Source: JACQMJ01 sp964373495 (GTDB taxonomy: Bacteria > Patescibacteriota > Minisyncoccia > Sungbacterales > SURF-37). Taken from it: a DNA stretch of 35,632 nucleotides. The position numbers and the translations under genes were made by a program. Location of the stretch: positions 1-35,632 of the forward strand of contig CAYJUW010000003.1 in NCBI GenBank assembly GCA_964373495.1, given 5' to 3'. This document shows, in pieces, positions 28,859 through 34,797 of this stretch. The notes beneath the pieces are model-generated. The model was not told the origin of the DNA and did no database searches. It saw nothing but the letters and a program-made list of their open reading frames with translations. Position 1 is the stretch's first letter; the number at the start of each line of letters is the position of its first letter.

Positions 28859-30661
28859 TCATTTGATGGCCCTCCGGGTGTCCGTGTACCACTGATTGAT
28901 CCCATTGAACCGCTCCTCGGTCAGGGCCAGGGGGCCGATCTCAACGCCCCGGATGTCCCGGCGGATCACGTAGTAATGGAGCGGCCGGTAGAGGAAGATG
29001 GCCGCGGCATCGTCGCTGACGATCTTCTGGAATTCGCGGTACTGCTGCCGGCGCGCTTCCGGATCGCTCGTCCGGCGCGCCTCCTCGAGGAGCTGATCCG
29101 CGGCGCGGTTGGAGTAGAGGGCGATGTTCAGGCCCGGGTCCTTCAACTGCGAGGTGTGCCAGAAGGCGAAGGGGTCGGGATCGTGGCCAAAGACCTCGCC
29201 GAAGAGGAGGGCCTCGTAGGCCCGCGGGCGGATCATGGCCGCCTCAAGGTCTTTTAAGGGGAGAATGGAAACCTCGGTTTTCACGCCGATGGTCTGCCAC
29301 ATGCCGGCAATGCGGCGGGCGGCATCAGCCAGTTCCGGCGCATCCGAGGTGACCAGGCGGATGACGAGTTTGAGCGTTTTCCGATTGCGGCCCGTGCCCT
29401 CGGTGCGCTCGAGCGCGGCATCGGAGCTCGTGTCCGTCGTTTTCCAGCCGTCGCGTTCGAGGAGCTTGCGGGCTTGGTCCGGGTCATGGGGCAGGGCGGG
29501 GATGTCGTCGGCCGCGCCGAACGTTCCGGGGGGAATGGCCGCATTGACGAGCGATCCGCCGCCGGCCAGCGTCTCTGTAATCAGGGACTCGCGGTCAATG
29601 GCCATGGCCAGGGCCTGGCGCACCGGCCTGCGCCCCAGGGCCGGGTTGGCCGTGGCGTTGAAAAACACGCCAAAGAGCTTGGGCAGTGCGAGCTCGTGGA
29701 TGTTGGTGTCCAGGCGTTCCAGCGTCTTTACGTGCGCCGTGGAGACAAAGGCAAAGGCGTCAATATCGTTCCGGCGGTAGGCGGCGACGAGCTGCGCCTC
29801 ATCCGGGTAGAAGGAAAAGCGGATTTCCTCGAGGTAGGGCCCCGGGCCGTGGTAGGTGCGATTACGGGCGAGCTCGAGCGAAACAATGGTACCATCCTCG
29901 CGGCGGGTGAATTTTTTGAAGCGGTAGGGGCCGCTCCCGATGGGCTTCAGGTTGAGATCAGAAAGGATGGCCGCCTCGCGGGGGATCCTGCGCCAGAGGT
30001 GTTCGGGCACGATGCCGAGGGCGAGGTTTTCCATGAACGGCGCATAGGGCGCTCGGAGCGTAAAGCGGACCGTGGCCTCGTTCAGCTTCTCGGCGGTCAC
30101 CCCGGTCCAGTTGAACCGCAGCGGGCTTGCGTACTCCGGATCCTGAATGGTTTTCACCGTGAAGAGGACGTCATCGGCGGTCAGCCGCTGGCCGTCGTGC
30201 CAGCGGAGGTCCGGCTTCAGGCGCACGGTGTAGGCCTTGCCGTCCGGGCTCACGGCCACGTCCTCGGCCAGGTCCATCACCGGGTTGCCGCCGGCATCGT
30301 AGCGGATGAGCTTGGAAAAGACGAGGTTGGTAAGATCGCGCTCGGTATCCGAAGAGGCGTAGAGGGGATTGATGAACCGCGGATCAGCGAGCGCCCCCTC
30401 GCGCAGCATCCCGCCGACGGCCGGCTTTTCCACGGTGATCCGATCTAGGAGGCGGTTGGAGAGGAAGCCGAGTAGAGCCAGGATAACGGTCAGGAGCACG
30501 AGAAGCCGAATTCGCTCCGGCCGGGAGAAGAGGCGGGGGAGGTAGAGCCAGTGATGGCGGGTCAGTTGCCGGATGGTCTTCCAGAACGGGAGGCCGGATT
30601 TTGCTTCCGGCGGCGGGACGGAGGAATCCGGTTGGGGAGTGCGGATTTCAGGAGGAGCCAT
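28859..30661 (-). CDS. Membrane-anchored peptide ABC transporter substrate-binding protein
   Basis: The 600-residue protein is an extracellular solute-binding protein of family 5 (oligopeptide/dipeptide type). A cytoplasmic N-terminus of about 50 residues is followed by one membrane segment (52-72, RLLVLLTVILALLGFLSNRLL) instead of a lipoprotein signal. The domain has the usual markers: DPRFINPLYASSDTERDL, DLAEDVAVSPDGKAYTVRLK, WHDGQRLTADDVLFTV and the final YYVIRRDIRGVE. No permease or ATPase gene is near, so it may act with distant subunits. It lies next to secG on the same strand, 3 nt away. Confidence 0.88.
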   Translation of the reverse strand: MAPPEIRTPQPDSSVPPPEAKSGLPFWKTIRQLTRHHWLYLPRLFSRPERIRLLVLLTVILALLGFLSNRLLDRITVEKPAVGGMLREGALADPRFINPLYASSDTERDLTNLVFSKLIRYDAGGNPVMDLAEDVAVSPDGKAYTVRLKPDLRWHDGQRLTADDVLFTVKTIQDPEYASPLRFNWTGVTAEKLNEATVRFTLRAPYAPFMENLALGIVPEHLWRRIPREAAILSDLNLKPIGSGPYRFKKFTRREDGTIVSLELARNRTYHGPGPYLEEIRFSFYPDEAQLVAAYRRNDIDAFAFVSTAHVKTLERLDTNIHELALPKLFGVFFNATANPALGRRPVRQALAMAIDRESLITETLAGGGSLVNAAIPPGTFGAADDIPALPHDPDQARKLLERDGWKTTDTSSDAALERTEGTGRNRKTLKLVIRLVTSDAPELADAARRIAGMWQTIGVKTEVSILPLKDLEAAMIRPRAYEALLFGEVFGHDPDPFAFWHTSQLKDPGLNIALYSNRAADQLLEEARRTSDPEARRQQYREFQKIVSDDAAAIFLYRPLHYYVIRRDIRGVEIGPLALTEERFNGINQWYTDTRRAIK

Positions 30662-30664
30662 TCG

Positions 30665-30886
30665 TTAGCGCGAGAGGATGATATTGAAGAGCGCCAATCC
30701 AAAGAAGATGATCGCAAGGACGATCGTGGCCGTGAAGATAATTTTTTCCAGGCCGCGTTTGGTGCGGTAGATGTTGCCCTCGCCGCCGAAAGTGGCCGAG
30801 AGCCCGGTACCGCGCTGCTGGAGCAAAATGGCGGCGACGAGAAGGGCGGAGATGACGATTTGGATAATGGGGAGGATCGCGTTCAT
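30665..30886 (-). CDS. secG: Preprotein translocase subunit SecG
   Basis: The 73-residue protein has SecG's two membrane helices (3-22 and 48-68) with the cytoplasmic loop LLQQRGTGLSATFGGEG between them, the family signature. SecG helps the SecYEG channel export proteins. ATG 30886 overlaps the TGA of the preceding holin-like gene (ATGA), so the two are coupled. Confidence 0.92.
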   Translation of the reverse strand: MNAILPIIQIVISALLVAAILLQQRGTGLSATFGGEGNIYRTKRGLEKIIFTATIVLAIIFFGLALFNIILSR

Positions 30887-31254
30887 AGGATGGCGTTCAG
30901 CACGCCGAGGAGGAGCGCCCCGAGGGCGAGCCCACGGAGTCCGAGCGTAACTTCGGAGAGGGCGATGTCGGCCGCAAAGAGCATTGCGGCATTCAGGAGC
31001 ACGGACAGGAGGACGAAGGTGACGAGGGGGAGGAGCGCTCCGAGGGCTTTTAGGAGGGGGCGGAGCGCGCCGTTCACGATGGCCAGGGAGATTCCGCCGG
31101 CGATGAACCATTGGGCCTGCGGCCCGAGCGCGATGAGCTCTGGGGCAAGGATTGCCCGCGGGACTATTTCAAACGCCGGGATGTAATTGACGCTCATCCA
31201 AAGCGCGCCGATGTTGGCCGCGGCTTTGAGCAGCAATTTTCCGAGCACACGCAC
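30883..31254 (-). CDS. Holin-like membrane protein, phage holin family 4 (PF04020 type)
   Basis: The 123-residue protein has four hydrophobic segments and the pattern of PF04020 proteins (LLKAAANIGALWMSVNYIPAFEI... FIAGGISLAIVNGALRPLLKALGALLPLVTF). These were named after mycobacterial phage holins but are widespread chromosomal membrane proteins of unclear role. It is the first gene of the run with secG and the peptide-binding protein. A phage origin is not implied. Confidence 0.75.
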   Translation of the reverse strand: MRVLGKLLLKAAANIGALWMSVNYIPAFEIVPRAILAPELIALGPQAQWFIAGGISLAIVNGALRPLLKALGALLPLVTFVLLSVLLNAAMLFAADIALSEVTLGLRGLALGALLLGVLNAIL

Positions 31255-31384
31255 CTCCCTATTGTATCAGAGCGGCGCCACAAGGTCAAAACCCCCACAC
31301 GGATCAGGGCCTAAAGCTGAGATTGAGTGAGGCGGCGTTTGAGCCCCCCGAGCGTACGACCAAAACGTTGAAGCATTTTCCCCG

Positions 31385-31540
31385 ATGCTCAGCATTGTCT
31401 CTCGTTTTGTAAGCCGCGGAATTCACAAGCCCGAATGGCCTCCGGAAGCTTATTGGAAAGCTCTGTCCAGCCTGCTGTTCTGCAAGCCGCCTTCTGGGAT
31501 TCGTGGTGTGGTCAATGTGAAAGGCAGACGTAGAACATAG
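31385..31540 (+). CDS. Possible small protein, 51 residues
   Basis: An ATG frame gives MLSIVSRFVSRGIHKPEWPP and on to GIRGVVNVKGRRRT. The composition is protein-like, but there is no clear Shine-Dalgarno sequence or promoter, and I recognise no family. It lies in a 500-nt stretch without assigned genes. Confidence 0.25.
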   Translation: MLSIVSRFVSRGIHKPEWPPEAYWKALSSLLFCKPPSGIRGVVNVKGRRRT

Positions 31541-31575
31541 GCCTTGGTTGGTGTGGGGTCAAAACGCTCCGTGGA

Positions 31576-31731
31576 TTACGGTTTCGGCCGATGGAATGAC
31601 GGCCTGGCCCTGAGCCGCTGAAGGACGAACACGCCCCGGCCGGAGACAGCCATCCGCGGCCGCCGTTTGCGCTCGCGGCGTTCGGATTTGGTTTTTCTGA
31701 GGTTGATGGTGCGGTTGATTGGGTGGCTCAT
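31576..31731 (-). CDS. Possible small basic protein, 51 residues
   Basis: A minus-strand ATG frame starts MSHPINRTINLRKTKSERRE and continues with an Arg/Lys-rich run, like small ribosomal or nucleic-acid-binding proteins, but it fits no family I know. The ATG follows an AT-rich stretch (31741-31756) that could hold a promoter. It lies downstream of the PaaX-like gene on the same strand, 23 nt from its stop. Confidence 0.35.
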   Translation of the reverse strand: MSHPINRTINLRKTKSERRERKRRPRMAVSGRGVFVLQRLRARPSFHRPKP

Positions 31732-31754
31732 GCCCGGTTATCTTCATTAATATT

Positions 31755-32351
31755 TTAACAACGATCGTGGGAAGAATGTGTATGATCGAATTCTTGCCTT
31801 TTTAACGTGCCGTACTCTCGCACGCTGAAAATGTGAACGTGCGGTCTCACGTTGAGCGCATCGATGAGTTCGAGGAAGTCATCCGGGAGGGGGCGCTCGG
31901 CGTGCCATACGCTCTTTTGCAACTGTCGGAAGCCGGCCGCAAGGAGTTCGAGGCGGATGGCATCGCGTTTCTTGCGCTCCCGCTCCGGTATGTCGAAGAT
32001 CACCAGCCGTCGAATGCCATCGGCGCGAGGTAATGCCGGCGTTCGGATGACCGAAAGGACCTCTTTCCCGCGCTCAGTAATACGCCACCTCCCGCTGCGG
32101 GGAGTACCCCTTCGCCGTATGAGACCCTGTGTCCGCAGTCGGCAGAGAAGCGCCGAAAATGTTTCTCGGCGGAACTGATAGGCCGAGTCAAGACCGAGCA
32201 ACGATCGCCACAGCCGCGCCTCTGGATACTTTGCCGGGAAGAAGCTGGAAATGGCTACCTCGCCAAATTCGCCGATTTTCTCAAGGATCAGGCGGCTGAG
32301 GGTTGCGTACGGGCGCGCCTTTGGTTTCGTGACTGGCTTACGAAAGGCCAT
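31755..32351 (-). CDS. PaaX-like transcriptional regulator with Cas2-like C-terminal domain
   Basis: The 198-residue protein has an N-terminal winged-helix region (residues 12-100: ATLSRLILEKIGEFGEV... FSALLCRLRTQGLIRRR) and a C-terminal ferredoxin-like domain (RLVIFDIPERERKKRDAIRLELLAAGFRQLQKSVW... HVHIFSVREYGTL). The latter is the Cas2-like domain of PaaX-type repressors, which is often misannotated as Cas2. No CRISPR array or cas1 is present, so a regulator is favoured. ATG 32351 is preferred to the longer start at 32426. A 40-bp palindrome begins 8 nt upstream, a good autoregulatory operator. Confidence 0.7.
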   Translation of the reverse strand: MAFRKPVTKPKARPYATLSRLILEKIGEFGEVAISSFFPAKYPEARLWRSLLGLDSAYQFRRETFSALLCRLRTQGLIRRRGTPRSGRWRITERGKEVLSVIRTPALPRADGIRRLVIFDIPERERKKRDAIRLELLAAGFRQLQKSVWHAERPLPDDFLELIDALNVRPHVHIFSVREYGTLKRQEFDHTHSSHDRC

Positions 32352-32358
32352 ACTTCTA

Positions 32359-32398
32359 CATTCACATTTATTCAACGATCGTTGGATAAATGTTAATG
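32359..32398. promoter_or_regulatory. 40-bp palindromic operator upstream of the PaaX-like gene
   Basis: Centred on CAACGATCGTTG (32373-32384), the arms ACATTTAT and ATAAATGT and outer CATT and AATG pair with only two mismatches in 20 positions. The core ACGATCGT recurs at 31761-31768, at the 3' end of the same gene. The site lies 30 nt from the convergent end of uvrC and just before the regulator's start, suggesting autoregulation. Confidence 0.7.
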
Positions 32399-32427
32399 AA
32401 CTAAGGGAGTGGTCTCCCGTGGTCATA

Positions 32428-33858
32428 TTACGCGCGCATGAAATACTTTTGGCGGAGTTTGCGGTGGTAGGCGCGGGCGAAGCGGTGCGATTCGTCGCGG
32501 ATGCGCTGGAAGAGGTGGAGGAGGGCCGGATCCTGCTTTTTCAGCGGAATGGCGCGTCCCGCCGTCGTGTAGAGAATTTCCTCGCGTTTGGCCAAGGCCG
32601 TCACGAGCGTAGCTTCCAGCTTCCAACTTCCAGCTTCCAGCCTTGAACGCGCCTTGCGGGGTGTTGGTTGCTGGTGGCTGGTTGCTAGCGTCCGCAGGAC
32701 GCTCAGTGCTGCGTTACGCTGCGGCTTGCCGCCGTCAATCACCATCATCTCCGGGTATGGCCACTCGGGGTGATTGAGCCGCCGGCGGATGACCTCTTTC
32801 AGCATGGCGACATCGTTTCCGCCGCCTGGCGGAGCCGGCGTTCTGATGCGGAACTTGCGGTATTGGCTCCTGTCCGGCTGGCCGTTAGAAATGACCACCA
32901 TGGAGCCCGTGGCCTCCGTGCCGGAGATATTTGAAATGTCGTAGCCCTCGATGCGGCTGATTTCGCCTTTGGTTTTGAGTAGCGATTGCAGTTTGCCGAG
33001 CACGATCGGCCATGGATAGCGCGTTGTTTCCGGCGCATGCAACACCTGCCGGTGCCTAAACACATCCTCAAGCCCAAAGAGCGCATCCCGGAGCCGGCCG
33101 GCTTCCTCATAGCGCTCGCGTTTTACCGCTTCTTTCATTTCGCGCTTCAGCCGGCCCATAAGCCGCGTCCGTCCCCCCTCCAATATCGCCACAATGCTCC
33201 GGATGTTTTTCCGGTATTCGCGGCGTTGCGTGCTGGCAGCTGGCAGCTGGCGGCTGGAAGCTACGGCAGTGCAGCAATAGCCGAGGCACCTCCCAATCTC
33301 GCTATTGAGGCACGGCCGCTTGTGCGCCTGCGTGCAGGTGCAGTAGGGGAATACGCGGCGGAGGAGCTTCAGGGCCGCGCGGAGCGCTGATCCGGACGTG
33401 AAGGGACCAATATAACGAAAGCTCGAAGCACGAAATCCGAATTTCGAAACACGTTTGGAGTTTTGAATTTTGGATTTGTTTCGGATTTCGGATTTCGGAT
33501 TTCGGATTTGTCGCGGTTGGTGAGTAACAAATATACGCGGAAACTCCTCGCGGCCAACCGCGACATAGAAGTAGCTCTTATCATCCCTCATCAGGAGGTT
33601 ATATTTCGGGCGGTATTTTTTTATCAGCTCGGCCTCCTTGATGAGCGCCTCGACTTCGGATGCGGTCTCGATGGTTTTCAGGCGTGTGGCTTCTTGGAGC
33701 ATTTTTTGGATTTTAATCGGCAACTGCGCGTTTTTCTGAAAATACGAAGCCAGGCGCTTTTTCAAGTTCGCGGCCTTGCCAATGTAGAGGGGTATCTTGT
33801 CACGCCGGAAGATGTAGACGCCTGCTGATATTGGGATTTTCTTTGGTTTTGTGAGCAT
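32428..33858 (-). CDS. uvrC: Excinuclease ABC subunit C, with three repeat insertions
   Basis: UvrC makes both cuts in nucleotide excision repair. The N-terminal GIY-YIG nuclease (GVYIF...LYIGKAANLKKR) and the UVR motif region (KREMKEAVKRERYEEAGRLRD) are present, followed by the RNase H-like C-terminal nuclease (IEGYDISNISGTEATGSMVV, MMVIDGGKPQ, and HRFARAYHRK at the end). The terminal helix-hairpin-helix domain of E. coli UvrC is absent, so it ends at 476 residues. Three insertions coded by iterated words interrupt it at residues about 112-147, 199-211 and 388-421, all between conserved blocks. uvrA lies 940 nt away on the other strand. Confidence 0.9.
   Translation of the reverse strand: MLTKPKKIPISAGVYIFRRDKIPLYIGKAANLKKRLASYFQKNAQLPIKIQKMLQEATRLKTIETASEVEALIKEAELIKKYRPKYNLLMRDDKSYFYVAVGREEFPRIFVTHQPRQIRNPKSEIRNKSKIQNSKRVSKFGFRASSFRYIGPFTSGSALRAALKLLRRVFPYCTCTQAHKRPCLNSEIGRCLGYCCTAVASSRQLPAASTQRREYRKNIRSIVAILEGGRTRLMGRLKREMKEAVKRERYEEAGRLRDALFGLEDVFRHRQVLHAPETTRYPWPIVLGKLQSLLKTKGEISRIEGYDISNISGTEATGSMVVISNGQPDRSQYRKFRIRTPAPPGGGNDVAMLKEVIRRRLNHPEWPYPEMMVIDGGKPQRNAALSVLRTLATSHQQPTPRKARSRLEAGSWKLEATLVTALAKREEILYTTAGRAIPLKKQDPALLHLFQRIRDESHRFARAYHRKLRQKYFMRA
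32609..32700. repeat. In-frame iterated words in uvrC, insertion 3
   Basis: CAGCTTCCAACTTCCAGC and GTTGGTTGCTGGTGGCTGG variants, read on the minus strand as RSRLEAGSWKLEA and SHQQPTP. Two different words lie side by side. Confidence 0.7.
33229..33262. repeat. In-frame iterated word in uvrC, insertion 2
   Basis: Four variants of CTGGCAGCTGG in a row, read on the minus strand as SSRQLPAAS. Confidence 0.65.
33425..33520. repeat. In-frame iterated words in uvrC, insertion 1
   Basis: GGATTTCGGATTTCGGATTT on one side and CGAAATCCGAATTTCG on the other make an imperfect inverted repeat. On the minus strand it encodes RNPKSEIRNKSKIQNSK. Confidence 0.75.
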
Positions 33859-33890
33859 TGGCTTATTTATTCTAGCATAACTTGTGCCTC

Positions 33891-33919
33891 TTGACAGCTA
33901 GATTTAAAAGGCGTATACT
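33891..33919 (+). promoter_or_regulatory. Consensus promoter of the 102-residue gene
   Basis: A perfect TTGACA (33891-33896), 17-nt spacer, TATACT (33914-33919). Transcription should start near 33926, about 230 nt before the gene. Confidence 0.85.
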
Positions 33920-33925
33920 GTAAAT

Positions 33926-34156
33926 ACCGTGAAAAATTTAATTGTTTTGGCTCTTTGAGATTGGTTTTCGTGGTAGCGCCTCCTGGGGAAGGGGCAAAGA
34001 GTTTCTCTTCCGCATTTTGTTGTTTCTGTTTGTTTTGTGCGTAGAGCTGCTCTCGTCCGCGGCAATGGTGCCGAGGACACGCCCCTGAACCCCAACCCTT
34101 GCTACTCCCGGCGCGGGGGTAGGAGGTAGCCCGCTGGTGCGGGAAGGAGGTGCGCC
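33926..34156 (+). promoter_or_regulatory. Long structured 5' leader
   Basis: About 230 transcribed bases precede the start codon. They include a U-rich first half and a GC-rich second half with pairing blocks (CCCCTGAACCCC, CCGGCGCGGGGGTAGG). The end carries the full Shine-Dalgarno AAGGAGGT. A tiny GTG frame of nine codons (KNLIVLAL) occurs near 33929. A cis-regulatory RNA is possible; I do not recognise a known riboswitch. Confidence 0.4.
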
Positions 34157-34465
34157 ATGGCCCTGACCAACCCCGCGGTCCCCCCGCGTTTCGAGCAGGA
34201 CCTAATGCGCGGCCATACTGTTGTCCGCTATGCGGACGATAATGGCAGCGAAGGGGTCCTCCTACCCGCCTGGCTTGAGTACCGGCCATTCGTGGTAGGG
34301 CGCGGCGCCGACGGCCAGTACCTCGCTGTACCCCTACAGCGAGTATGCTCGGTCGAGGTCAACGATGAGACTTCACACTGGGATCCATCCCGGTGTGAAA
34401 TGCTCGTCGTTGCCCACTGGCGACGCGCGCCGTGGGGTGAGCTCGTGCGGTTCATACCGCAGTAG
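34157..34465 (+). CDS. Orphan protein of unknown function, 102 residues
   Basis: The gene has every sign of real, strong expression: a consensus promoter, a perfect AAGGAGGT ribosome site and a rho-independent terminator. The protein (MALTNPAVPPRFEQDLMRGH...) appears to be a small soluble beta-rich domain with WLEYRPFVVGRGADGQYLAVPLQ and several Trp/His residues near the C-terminus. No family is recognised. It resembles in layout the monocistronic genes at 8572 and 9211. The long leader suggests control at the RNA level. Confidence 0.65.
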   Translation: MALTNPAVPPRFEQDLMRGHTVVRYADDNGSEGVLLPAWLEYRPFVVGRGADGQYLAVPLQRVCSVEVNDETSHWDPSRCEMLVVAHWRRAPWGELVRFIPQ

Positions 34466-34491
34466 CTCACGCGTGGGCCCGAAACCATTTG

Positions 34492-34525
34492 CCCCGGCAA
34501 CGAGAGTTGCCGGGCTTTGCTTTTT
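34492..34525 (+). terminator. Rho-independent terminator
   Basis: CCCGGCAAC (34493-34501), GAGA loop, GTTGCCGGG (34506-34514), then CTTTGCTTTTT. Confidence 0.9.
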
Positions 34526-34570
34526 CAGCGTCCAATCAGCGTACCCATCAGCGTTTGATCAGCTTCTACC
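34526..34570. repeat. Intergenic repeat family B, copy 4
   Basis: TCAGCGTCCAATCAGCGTAC and CCATCAGCGTTTGATCAGC follow each other in one orientation, right after the terminator. Confidence 0.7.
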
Positions 34571-34579
34571 GCCGAGATC

Positions 34580-34608
34580 TTGATTCCCCTTGACATTCAA
34601 GGTATCAT
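34580..34608 (+). promoter_or_regulatory. Promoter of uvrA
   Basis: TTGATT (34580-34585), 17-nt spacer, TATCAT (34603-34608), about 190 nt before the start codon. I see no obvious SOS-box palindrome near it. Confidence 0.6.
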
Positions 34609-34635
34609 TGATGGTCATGCCGGCTCCAGAATACA

Positions 34636-34797
34636 CCCCGCACAAGGGCCACAGGCCCTCTGCGGGGCAAGTCAAAATCCGCCCCGTTAGAAGTTTCGGC
34701 ATATCCCACCTTCATAGGAGCATTGCGGAATTTGAATACATATATGAGCCGATCCAATAGCCGGCAAACTTCTAACGGGGCAGGCGGGGCTCGCCCC
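34636..34797 (+). repeat. Chain of inverted repeats in the uvrA leader, including CCCGTTAGA copy 3
   Basis: Three stems follow one another: CCCCGCA/TGCGGGG (34636-34667) with an inner GGGCC/GGCCC; a perfect 16-bp pair GCCCCGTTAGAAGTTT (34681-34696) and AAACTTCTAACGGGGC (34766-34781); and GGGGC/GCCCC ending right at the uvrA ATG. No ribosome site is visible. Confidence 0.75.

Noticed and set aside
30883..31254. Prophage signature from the holin-like gene
   Set aside because: PF04020-type proteins are common in chromosomes and no other phage gene is near; it overlaps secG in a normal operon.
31755..32351. CRISPR Cas2 nuclease
   Set aside because: The Cas2-like fold is fused to an N-terminal winged helix as in PaaX regulators, and no repeat-spacer array or cas1 is present in the window.
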